The notes below the pieces were generated by a model. That model was not told the origin of the DNA. It worked only from the letters and a program-made list of their open reading frames with translations, and did no database searches. Below, piece by piece: positions 1 through 5,447 of a stretch of 15,718 nucleotides of DNA; positions within the stretch are counted from its first letter, which is position 1; the number at the start of each line of letters is the position of its first letter. The position numbers and the translations under genes were made by a program. Source of the stretch: Candidatus Altarchaeota archaeon (GTDB taxonomy: Archaea > Altiarchaeota > Altiarchaeia > JAFGQM01); assembly GCA_016935655.1 (NCBI GenBank), contig JAFGQM010000141.1, positions 1 to 15,718 of the forward strand, given 5' to 3'.

Positions 1-131
1 AAGGCGAAGTTGTGCACAGGTTCGCTTTGCGAACCTCGTGTCCCAACCTCGGCGCTCATTTGCATAGGCAGATGCGCCGAGGGCTTCCACGAAGTGGCAT
101 CAACTTCGGCGCCTACTTTACTCATACAAGC
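1..131. repeat. Hairpin-rich non-coding region with degenerate repeat
   Basis: No convincing gene lies here. Directly visible structures are: an 8-bp perfect stem with a 3-nt loop (AGGTTCGC at 18-25 against GCGAACCT at 29-36); a 9-bp perfect stem (CCTCGGCGC at 47-55 against GCGCCGAGG at 74-82); a short stem CCAC-GAA-GTGG at 87-97; and a long-range pairing of CGAAGTTG (5-12) with CAACTTCG (101-108). CAACCTCGGCGC (45-56) and CAACTTCGGCGC (101-112) also form an imperfect direct repeat about 56 bp apart. It sits just after the stop codon of the 132-770 gene, so it could be a 3' structured region or part of a dispersed intergenic repeat cut by the window edge. The function is unknown. Confidence 0.5.
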
Positions 132-770
132 CTACTTCTTCCTCAGCGCGCGCAATCTCGCCTTTTCCAGTTGTTCGTATTTTCGCAGGAACCTCACCAA
201 GTCCTGCCTTTTTGCGTCAGGAAGGTTCAACACATCCAACCTATCCCTAATAGTCTCAGGTCTTATCCCTTCGATCTCAGTGAAAAGGGGGGCGTAAGGT
301 GCCCCAGAACGATACATTATGTTCACCGGGTGGGTGTTGACGAAGATGCCGTGATTCTCTAGATTGATCACGGCCCCGGCGGTTTGTATGTACTTGGTGT
401 TTTCCTCATGCTTAGCGTAAGCCTTGTTTTTTGTCAGTAACACACCCCCCATCTGAACACCCCTCGATTTATAAAATGCAGACACTGCATCCCTGTACGT
501 TTTGCTGGGCCTTATGAACCTGCTCCTCAAGATCAGTTTCCCCCGTTCTAAGTCGATCCTTGGGGGGTACATCTCAAAAAAATGTTGCGGGAAGATGATA
601 TGGGCTATCCGATGCTGCAAATAACGCATTCTTAAATCCTGCTTCTCACCCTCATGGCTCTCCCTTTCGATGCCCCTATAGTCCCCGCGCCGGGTCAAGT
701 AGACATCGGCTTCATCGCCCCTGAAGAGAAGCCTTCGTCTCTCAGGCCTCGGTCCTTTTCCGGCAGGCAT
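132..770 (-). CDS. Hypothetical protein, possibly a kinase-fold pseudoenzyme
   Basis: A 212-residue, basic, soluble protein with no signal peptide or membrane segment. I do not recognise a named family. The layout recalls aminoglycoside-phosphotransferase/RIO-like kinases. A nucleotide-loop-like segment LLFRGDEADVYL lies at residues 14-25. It is followed by a helix with an FP turn (about 50-66). A segment FVNTHPVNIMY (143-153) is placed like a catalytic loop of the form HGDxHPxN, and FTEIEG (163-168) like the metal-binding DFG equivalent. In that reading the catalytic Asp is Asn145, the Asn ligand is kept (Asn150) and the metal-binding Asp is Glu165, so it would be weakly active or inactive. 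The C-terminus (about 185-212) is a Lys/Arg-rich helix. The start is the ATG at 768-770, divergent from the oxidoreductase at 819 with only 48 nt between. The ORF is solid; the kinase relationship is inference. Confidence 0.8.
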   Translation of the reverse strand: MPAGKGPRPERRRLLFRGDEADVYLTRRGDYRGIERESHEGEKQDLRMRYLQHRIAHIIFPQHFFEMYPPRIDLERGKLILRSRFIRPSKTYRDAVSAFYKSRGVQMGGVLLTKNKAYAKHEENTKYIQTAGAVINLENHGIFVNTHPVNIMYRSGAPYAPLFTEIEGIRPETIRDRLDVLNLPDAKRQDLVRFLRKYEQLEKARLRALRKK

Positions 771-818
771 TTTTCAGATATTTTAAGCAACTAAGCAATA
801 ACATTACAAATCTAAAAA
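771..818. promoter_or_regulatory. Divergent promoter region
   Basis: The 48-nt spacer separates the divergent genes starting at 770 (-) and 819 (+). It is AT-rich. A TATA-like stretch ATATTTTAAG (778-787) lies about 30-40 nt upstream of the plus-strand ATG. No GGAGG or GGTG sequence precedes either ATG, which suggests leaderless or near-leaderless messages. Assignment is by spacing and composition only. Confidence 0.35.
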
Positions 819-1514
819 ATGAAATTTGAAACGGAGGTCCTGGACATAATCCAACGCACCCCAGACTCGAAATCCTTCAGGTTCGCCGCTCCCAAGGGGT
901 TTGTTTACCTAGCCGGGCAGTATTTCTTTGTCACATTAAAAATCAACGGACAGGAGAAAACAAAACATTTTTCCTTTTCTACGTCCCCCACAGAGAAAGG
1001 CTACATAGAATTCACCAAGAAAATCACGGATAGCGAGTTCTCAAAGGCTCTGGACGGGTTAAGGAAGGGCGATTTGGCGCGCATAATGGGGCCTGAGGGG
1101 AAGTTCGTCTATGGCGGTGAAAAGAAGCTGGCTTTTCTGTCAGGAGGTATAGGGATAACCCCCCTGCGCAGCATGATGAAATACGTCGTAGACGGGGGCA
1201 TAAAGACAGACATTATCCTTCTCTACAGCAACAAGACTCCTGTGGATATAGTTTTCAAGGAGGAACTGGAGGACTTCGACAAGAAACCGAATATCAGGAT
1301 TGTGAACACCATAACCTCCCCCGACGCTTTGGGTGCACAATGGAACGGCATGATAGGCAGGATCGATGAGTCCGTGATACGGAAAGAAATACCCGATTTC
1401 CGAGAGCGAGCCTTTTACGTATGTGGGCCGCCGGTGATGGTGGAAGCAATGTTGGATGCCCTAAAGAGACTCAACGTAGAAAATATAAGGAAGGAGAATT
1501 TTTCCGGTTATTAA
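819..1514 (+). CDS. FAD/NAD(P)-binding oxidoreductase, ferredoxin-reductase (FNR) family
   Basis: A 231-residue cytosolic flavoprotein made of the two FNR-type modules only. The FAD-binding barrel carries HFSFSTSP (residues 50-57) at the place of the family's RxYS flavin motif, with Phe and Ser replacing the usual residues. The NAD(P)-binding module carries SGGIGITPLRS (108-118) and YVCGPP (200-205). The C-terminus ends in an aromatic residue (Tyr231), common in this fold, where it can stack on the flavin. There is no [2Fe-2S] domain, so the electron partner must be a separate protein and cannot be named. Known members move electrons between NAD(P)H and ferredoxin, rubredoxin or other small carriers. 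The ATG at 819 has no clear SD. The small Cys protein starting at 1539 follows closely on the same strand and may be cotranscribed. The family call is firm; the substrate is unknown. Confidence 0.88.
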   Translation: MKFETEVLDIIQRTPDSKSFRFAAPKGFVYLAGQYFFVTLKINGQEKTKHFSFSTSPTEKGYIEFTKKITDSEFSKALDGLRKGDLARIMGPEGKFVYGGEKKLAFLSGGIGITPLRSMMKYVVDGGIKTDIILLYSNKTPVDIVFKEELEDFDKKPNIRIVNTITSPDALGAQWNGMIGRIDESVIRKEIPDFRERAFYVCGPPVMVEAMLDALKRLNVENIRKENFSGY

Positions 1515-1538
1515 TGGCCGGCCTTGAAATTATACAAC

Positions 1539-1784
1539 ATGTTATCCACACAACAACTCCGGGAAGCAAGATCGAACGTGGATAGACTGCTTAAGAGCGG
1601 GAAACCACTCAGAGACATAAAAGAGGCATTGAGAGCCCGACATAGCCCTGAAGAGTTATGCGAGATATGCTGCGTCTTCGAAGGAAAGGACTGCAAAACT
1701 CCACAGGGCGTGCAGCCAGCCAGGATCAAAAAGAACCTGGAAAGAAAAAGGAAGAACCCGTTTTACTCAGGTTTTAACTACTGA
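1539..1784 (+). CDS. Small Cys-containing protein of unknown function
   Basis: An 81-residue basic protein. I prefer the ATG at 1539. A TTG at 1524 would add five residues (MKLYN) but is a weaker start. The N-terminal half (about 3-38) is predicted helical (QQLREARSNVDRLLKSG and on). It is followed by a compact cysteine cluster, ELCEICCVFEGKDC, giving a CxxCC-x7-C pattern at about residues 41-52 that could bind a metal. The tail is very basic (KKNLERKRK) and ends in aromatic residues. It starts 25 nt after the FNR-family oxidoreductase stop, so the two may be one transcript and functionally linked. I do not recognise the family. Four cysteines in so short a protein could equally be structural. 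Confidence 0.65.
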   Translation: MLSTQQLREARSNVDRLLKSGKPLRDIKEALRARHSPEELCEICCVFEGKDCKTPQGVQPARIKKNLERKRKNPFYSGFNY

Positions 1785-1790
1785 CAACCC

Positions 1791-1816
1791 ATTATCCCCC
1801 TGGGATAATATTATCC
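1791..1816. promoter_or_regulatory. Triple ATTATCC palindrome, operator-like or 3' hairpin
   Basis: Three copies of one 7-nt word alternate in orientation: ATTATCC at 1791-1797, GGATAAT at 1803-1809 and ATTATCC at 1810-1816. The first pair extends to an 8-bp stem (ATTATCCC/GGGATAAT) with a 3-nt loop. The second pair is a perfect 14-bp palindrome with no loop. The block begins six nt after the stop of the gene ending at 1784 and lies about 100 nt before the start at 1918. It may be an operator for a dimeric repressor or a 3' processing/termination structure. No regulator gene is visible nearby. Confidence 0.45.
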
Positions 1817-1862
1817 TCCTGAGAAAAGATTACCCGACGATAACTATTAGTCGTTTTCCTGT

Positions 1863-1911
1863 GCATATATTCCCGCTCCTTTTGGAGCCTATTTCTGGAA
1901 AATCTATGGTG
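1863..1911 (+). promoter_or_regulatory. Likely promoter and SD of the DUF736-like gene
   Basis: A TATA-like GCATATAT (1863-1870) lies about 50 nt upstream of the preferred ATG at 1918 and about 40 nt upstream of an in-frame ATG at 1906. GGTG (1908-1911) sits six nt before 1918. It matches the archaeal anti-SD and decides the start in favour of 1918. A small stem GCTCC-TTTT-GGAGC (1875-1888) lies in the expected 5' leader or across the transcription start. Confidence 0.4.
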
Positions 1912-1917
1912 ACAAAC

Positions 1918-2121
1918 ATGACAGAAAACAATCTGGAGAGGGCTGGCGCCCTTTGGCAAAACCTGAGCGAGAAGGGGAACATATACTTCAACATGGACTT
2001 GGAGGGGCAGAGGTACGTAGTTCTGGCGAACAACTTCAAGGAAGACGAAAAGCAACCGGACTTTATAGTCTACCAGCGCAAGAAAGAGGAAACTGAAGCA
2101 AAAAAGGCGAAGAAGAAGTAG
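1918..2121 (+). CDS. DUF736-like small protein
   Basis: A 67-residue protein. Its core runs GALWQNLSEKGNIYFNMDLE and then RYVVLANNFKEDEKQPDFIVY. This has the shape of small DUF736-like proteins: an ALW strand, K-G-x-x-Y/F, a V-V-x-x-N strand, then a closing QPD[YF]xVY motif. The C-terminus is a low-complexity Lys/Glu/Ala tail (KKEETEAKKAKKK). The family's biochemical role is unknown to me. The start at 1918 is chosen for the GGTG six nt upstream. ATG 1906 or GTG 1861 would lengthen it, but the latter runs through the probable TATA box. It converges on the protease gene, with 27 nt between stops. Confidence 0.68.
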   Translation: MTENNLERAGALWQNLSEKGNIYFNMDLEGQRYVVLANNFKEDEKQPDFIVYQRKKEETEAKKAKKK

Positions 2122-2148
2122 GTTCCCCCGGCCCACCCCCATCACTGT

Positions 2149-3108
2149 TTAGGAGAAAACGCTTTCATAGAGCTTTTGCACCTCGCTGACTGCGACAGCG
2201 AAGTTGACGCCCTCCGAGTCGAGGAAGAACGAGGACCCCACTAACGTCCGGCCTATGGAGAACGAGTTTATCCCTACGATTTTTCCTCTTCTGTCAATGA
2301 GAGGCCCACCCGAGTTGCCCTTTGTAACCGCCGCATCCGTCTGGATTAATTCGGTGTTCCTGTCGAATAGGTCGGACTCTATATCCAGGTCCCTGAACTT
2401 CCTTATGCCGCTCACTATCCCCTCGCTGGCAGAGAATTTCAGCCCTTCCGGGCTGCCGAGCGCAAATACCTTGTCCCCGATCTTTAAGGAATCCAGGTCC
2501 GAGAACTCCAGATAGGACAGATTGTCCCTGTTGATTCTAAGGATGGCTAGATCGGCTTTATCATCGATTTTGACCAACTGTGGCGTAAGCAACTCCCCCT
2601 CCCTGGTCTTTACCTTCAAATTAGTCTCGCCCTCGACGACATGGTTGGCCGTTATTATGTAGCCGTCCCGTGATATTATTACGCCCGCCCCCAGGACATT
2701 GTTCCCTCTTTGCACTATGACGACGGCGTTTAGCGCATCATCTATGACGCCTGTGAAATTCAGTCCCGACTTTATATTCCTTAAACCCTCAGTGGTCTCT
2801 GCCCTGACCATATCCACCTCATTGGAAATGTCTATTATGCGCGCATTTATAGTGTCTATGGCGAAACTGTTCCTCCTGAGGAACTCCATAATCTTCGTCA
2901 GGTTGTCGTTTACTTGCTCGAACACCTGGTCCGTCTTCTGTTCCATGTCCCCCACCCTCATGTCGACGCTAGTAGCCAGTCCGCTGAGCTTCTGGTCAAG
3001 ACTGCTCACCTGGGCTGCTTGGAATGCATAAAGGGTCAGGAACAGGGCGACGTTTACTATGAGCACCACATAGATCAAAAGGTGCGTCCTCTTTATCAGG
3101 TGTTCCAT
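2149..3108 (-). CDS. Membrane-anchored trypsin-like serine protease (S1C/DegP-like), no PDZ domain
   Basis: A 319-residue protein in three parts. An uncleaved N-terminal membrane anchor lies at about residues 9-29, with positive residues before it, so the body probably faces outside. A long Glu/Asp/Lys-rich heptad-like helix, probably a coiled coil, spans about 35-115. A chymotrypsin-fold protease domain runs from about 120 to the end. The triad is complete: His156 in IITANHVV, Asp186 in KADLAIL and Ser266 in TKGNSGGPL. Usual DegP/HtrA proteins have one or two PDZ domains after the protease; this one stops right after the second barrel, so substrate choice or oligomerisation may depend on the coiled coil instead. 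Family members degrade misfolded envelope proteins. ATG at 3106-3108, with a minus-strand TATA-like GCATATACC at 3123-3131. The identification is firm; the target is unknown. Confidence 0.92.
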   Translation of the reverse strand: MEHLIKRTHLLIYVVLIVNVALFLTLYAFQAAQVSSLDQKLSGLATSVDMRVGDMEQKTDQVFEQVNDNLTKIMEFLRRNSFAIDTINARIIDISNEVDMVRAETTEGLRNIKSGLNFTGVIDDALNAVVIVQRGNNVLGAGVIISRDGYIITANHVVEGETNLKVKTREGELLTPQLVKIDDKADLAILRINRDNLSYLEFSDLDSLKIGDKVFALGSPEGLKFSASEGIVSGIRKFRDLDIESDLFDRNTELIQTDAAVTKGNSGGPLIDRRGKIVGINSFSIGRTLVGSSFFLDSEGVNFAVAVSEVQKLYESVFS

Positions 3109-3178
3109 CGGTTATTGTTGAAGGTATATGCAAAAAAAGGACCCGGATTTTTATCAGTTTAAGGAAAAAATAATCAAG
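3109..3178. promoter_or_regulatory. Divergent promoters of protease and cupin genes
   Basis: Two TATA-like elements sit back to back. On the minus strand GCATATACC (3123-3131) lies about 20 nt before the protease ATG. On the plus strand TTTTTAT (3148-3154) lies about 28 nt before the ATG at 3179. That matches the spacing for a leaderless cupin mRNA and argues against the upstream ATG at 3128, which overlaps the minus-strand element. Confidence 0.42.
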
Positions 3179-3751
3179 ATGCCACGGAAACCGGATGTAG
3201 ACAGGAGACCGAAGACCGGGCCGACCCACAGACTGCATGCGCGCTATCTCAGCCGAAAACAGAGGAAGACCGGGAAAGAGAGGATACTGAGGGAGGCCGA
3301 GGGCGCTACATGGTACGATGGTGCTAAGATATACATCGCAGGCAAGCCCAAGGTCAGGAGAAGCCCATTCGACTGGTTTTCCAAGGGCTCCCGCGGATTG
3401 GCGATAATCCCCTCCGGAAGCTGGGTAAGCGCGCATTATCATGACTACGGGGTCGAGCGCTACCGCTTTGTGCACGGGGACGGGAAGATGTTCCTTGGTA
3501 GGCCACTGGAAGGCGGCAAGATCGAATGGGGCAAGCCGATATATGTGAGGGAGGGGGAATATTTCGTCATACCCAAGGGCATGGCCCACTCGTTTGAGCC
3601 GACCGGGAAAGGGCCGGCTGTTTTGGAGTTCTATGGCAGCCCCCCCTGGGACCCGAAGAAGAACGTGGCCGTCGACGACCCGCCGCATCTACGCGGGAAA
3701 AACAAACCCGAGGGCAAGGGCAGCGAGTTCCACTGGGGGGACTGGGAATAA
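3179..3751 (+). CDS. Cupin-domain protein
   Basis: 190 residues from the preferred ATG. An in-frame ATG at 3128 would add 17. A Lys/Arg-rich N-terminal extension of about 60 residues (RPKTGPTHRLHARYLSRKQR) precedes one cupin barrel. Metal ligands of the standard 3-His/1-Glu site are all present: His86 and His88 in SAHYHDYGVE, Glu93, and His137 in IPKGMAHSF. The second motif is GEYFVIPKGMAH. The C-terminal tail is rich in Gly, Pro and Lys and ends EFHWGDWE. Cupins of this size may be sugar isomerases, dioxygenases or small-molecule sensors; nothing here decides which. The basic N-terminus could bind nucleic acid. The cupin call is firm, the function open. Confidence 0.86.
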   Translation: MPRKPDVDRRPKTGPTHRLHARYLSRKQRKTGKERILREAEGATWYDGAKIYIAGKPKVRRSPFDWFSKGSRGLAIIPSGSWVSAHYHDYGVERYRFVHGDGKMFLGRPLEGGKIEWGKPIYVREGEYFVIPKGMAHSFEPTGKGPAVLEFYGSPPWDPKKNVAVDDPPHLRGKNKPEGKGSEFHWGDWE

Positions 3752-3818
3752 TTTACACCACGCCCTATCGCTATCTTGAGCCAATCTGGGAGAAATAGAA
3801 GGGATAGATATACAATTC

Positions 3819-3989
3819 CTACAAAATCCCCTTTACCTTGGCTCTGCGGGAAGGCGTCTGATCGTTGTTTATAGGGTTCGCCTTTTCCACCCTGGTTAGC
3901 CTGTACCCCTTTTTAGTCTTCTCCTGCTCTATCTTTTGACTAAGCCTGCGGTAGTCTTCTCTGCGCTTTTCAATGTTGTCTTTCGCCAT
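3819..3989 (-). CDS. Small basic protein (56 aa), unknown
   Basis: A complete reading frame from ATG (3987-3989) to TAG (3819-3821). It encodes a highly charged, probably helical protein that starts MAKDNIEKRREDYRRLSQKI and ends RRAKVKGIL. About a third of the residues are Lys or Arg and there are no cysteines. It fills most of the gap between the cupin gene and the PUA gene. A TATA-like TTTTTAATT on the minus strand (4018-4026) lies 29-37 nt before the ATG, with no SD, as expected for a leaderless message. I do not recognise a family; a nucleic-acid or ribosome partner would fit the charge. The remaining gap at 3752-3818 shows no feature. Confidence 0.6.
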   Translation of the reverse strand: MAKDNIEKRREDYRRLSQKIEQEKTKKGYRLTRVEKANPINNDQTPSRRAKVKGIL

Positions 3990-4017
3990 ATAGGGTCAAT
4001 ACTAGTTTACCACTACA

Positions 4018-4029
4018 AATTAAAAAAGG
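4018..4029 (-). promoter_or_regulatory. TATA-like promoter or T-run terminator
   Basis: On the minus strand this AT stretch reads CCTTTTTTAATTTG. It is placed correctly as a TATA element for the small gene starting at 3989. Its six-T run, about 30 nt past the stop of the PUA gene (4059), could also end that upstream transcript. The two roles are not exclusive. Confidence 0.35.
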
Positions 4030-4058
4030 TTGTTTTTTAGGATGCTTGTGCGCAAGTT

Positions 4059-4505
4059 CTAATCAGAACCAGACTCGTTCACATGCGTTTTTATAACTCT
4101 CCAATTGGGTAGCTCTAGTTTTAGGGATCCCTTCTTCAGCCTCCCGGAACCCAGCCAATCGCCTTTATACCCCACCACGACTAACTCTTCCTCCCCCGTA
4201 CCGCAGCTTACTGGCTCGCCCCTAACTAGCTTTTCCTCCTCCTCTCTGTTTTGCAACTCTACCGCCCCCCGAGTTATCGACTTTGCGAGTATCTGTGCGC
4301 CTTCGATTGTAAGTATGTCTGGGGCTTCCCCGGTCAGCGCGACGCCTATAGAACGAAGGCCACGCATCTGTTTCGAGAACCTTAGGGCATCCAGGCTGAC
4401 CATCCTCAGCCGACTATTGGACTCAATAATCCCTCTGGGCAGATCCTTTACACCGTACTTCTCCTTCAATTCCCTCAGCGCCCTGGAACGCTTGCCCTTA
4501 CCCAT
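4059..4505 (-). CDS. PUA-like RNA-binding protein, partner of RNA methyltransferase
   Basis: 148 residues. The N-terminal third is basic. The C-terminal part looks like a PUA-type RNA-binding fold: GVALTGEAPDILTIEGAQI at about 53-71, EELVVVGYKGDWLGSGRLKK at about 105-124, and a closing LELPNWRVIKTH. The sequence DWLGSGxLKKGxLKLELPxWR resembles the RNA-binding tail found fused to RsmF/NOP2-type m5C methyltransferases. Here it is a separate gene whose ATG overlaps the end of such a methyltransferase by 8 bp (4498-4505), implying translational coupling and a working complex. Its role would be to bring the enzyme to rRNA or tRNA. The PUA call rests on motif resemblance and context. Confidence 0.72.
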   Translation of the reverse strand: MGKGKRSRALRELKEKYGVKDLPRGIIESNSRLRMVSLDALRFSKQMRGLRSIGVALTGEAPDILTIEGAQILAKSITRGAVELQNREEEEKLVRGEPVSCGTGEEELVVVGYKGDWLGSGRLKKGSLKLELPNWRVIKTHVNESGSD

Positions 4506-5412
4506 TTTTCACCTTGCAGACAAAGAAGCCGTCGGTCCCGTTTTGCCAGGGGTATATGCGCGCGCATTTTTGCATCTCCCTTGAAAACTCAACTCCGCCC
4601 CCCTCTACAAAACCCTCACAATGTTTTAGCTTCAGGCCCAATTTCATTATTGATGCATTCCTGTTTTCCAGTAGGTGCTGGACGACGGCCTCGTTCTCCT
4701 CGACAGTGAACGTGCATGTGCTGTAGATTAATTCCCCTCCTGCCTTCAAACAGTCAAAACCAGCCGTTATCAGATTCTTCTGCACGGGCCAGTACTTCTC
4801 CGGCCCGGCCCTCTCCTTCCCGGGCTTTCCCATTTTGCGGACTTGTCCCAGCCCGCTGCACGGGGCATCGACCAGCACACAGTCAAACCTTGCCTTTCCC
4901 CATTTGGGCAGGTTTCTGCCGTCAGTGTGGGAGACCATGCAGTTTATTGCCCCCATCCTCTGGACGTTCATGGCAAGGGCCTTTATGCGCTCAGAGCCGG
5001 CATCGTTGGCGACCACGGCCCCGGAATTCCTCATTATCTGGGAAAGGTGGGTGGTCTTTGCCCCAGGCGCCGCACACAGGTCCAAGACCCTTGATCTCTC
5101 GTTTAAGGAAAAGAGCCCAGGTATGGACATAGAGCCTGCATCTTGGATGAAATAGTAACCTAGGGAGTGTTCTACGGTGTTTCCCGGGGAGCCCTCATCT
5201 GCCCTGAAACCATAATCGCACCACGGGATATTTTTTAGGTTCCAGCCGATTTTCTCAAGCCGTTCTTCGGCCTCCTTTACCCCTATCTTAAGCGTGTTGA
5301 TCCTTATGCCCCTCTCCGGGAGCTCATCTATGGTGGACAAATAAGCTCCTACATCAAATCCCGGAATGCGCTTTAGCAGGTCTAGTGCACTGTCGCTTAT
5401 ATGAGCTCCCAT
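4498..5412 (-). CDS. RsmB/NOP-family RNA (cytosine-5)-methyltransferase
   Basis: 304 residues. An N-terminal RNA-binding region (1-105, with RGIRINTLK at about 34-42) precedes a Rossmann SAM-dependent domain. SAM motif I is VLDLCAAPGAKTTHLSQIM (109-127), followed by an acidic residue (Asp137) for the ribose. Motif IV is VDAPCSGLG with Cys185 and motif VI is YSTCTF with Cys233. Both cysteines of the m5C mechanism are present: Cys233 is the usual nucleophile and Cys185 assists release. The substrate may be rRNA or tRNA; archaeal members of about 310 residues include tRNA m5C enzymes, and an intron-containing tRNA-Pro lies 36 nt upstream. The downstream PUA gene overlaps its end. The family is certain, the target is not. 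Confidence 0.93.
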   Translation of the reverse strand: MGAHISDSALDLLKRIPGFDVGAYLSTIDELPERGIRINTLKIGVKEAEERLEKIGWNLKNIPWCDYGFRADEGSPGNTVEHSLGYYFIQDAGSMSIPGLFSLNERSRVLDLCAAPGAKTTHLSQIMRNSGAVVANDAGSERIKALAMNVQRMGAINCMVSHTDGRNLPKWGKARFDCVLVDAPCSGLGQVRKMGKPGKERAGPEKYWPVQKNLITAGFDCLKAGGELIYSTCTFTVEENEAVVQHLLENRNASIMKLGLKLKHCEGFVEGGGVEFSREMQKCARIYPWQNGTDGFFVCKVKNG

Positions 5413-5434
5413 TCTAGTGGGTAGTAGTAGTTTA

Positions 5435-5442
5435 GAAAAAAG
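5435..5442 (-). terminator. T-run terminator of tRNA-Pro
   Basis: The minus strand reads CTTTTTTC just downstream of the tRNA 3' end (5448). Oligo-T after a tRNA is the usual archaeal termination signal. The methyltransferase gene starts only 23 nt further on at 5412, so it either needs its own initiation near here or depends on read-through. Confidence 0.45.
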
Positions 5443-5447
5443 CAGAA

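Noticed and set aside
1..131. CRISPR array or insertion-sequence end
   Set aside because: There are no regularly spaced identical repeats, no transposase fragment and no target duplication; only hairpins and one imperfect repeat.
2195..2215. GCGAAGTTGACGCC in the protease gene as another copy of the repeat at 1-131
   Set aside because: Only a short partial match within conserved coding sequence; no stem is preserved, so chance similarity is the simpler explanation.
3128..3178. Upstream ATG for the cupin gene at 3128
   Set aside because: It overlaps the protease's TATA-like element, and a TATA-like TTTTTAT stands 28 nt before the ATG at 3179. It stays possible, but less likely.
2996..3688. 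230-codon minus-strand frame opposite the cupin gene
   Set aside because: It runs through the cupin gene with its complete metal site and into the protease gene; no motif and poor composition.
4044..4057. CTTG-TGCG-CAAG hairpin after the PUA gene as an intrinsic terminator
   Set aside because: The stem is only 4 bp and no T-run follows directly on the minus strand; the T-run at 4024-4029 is the better candidate.
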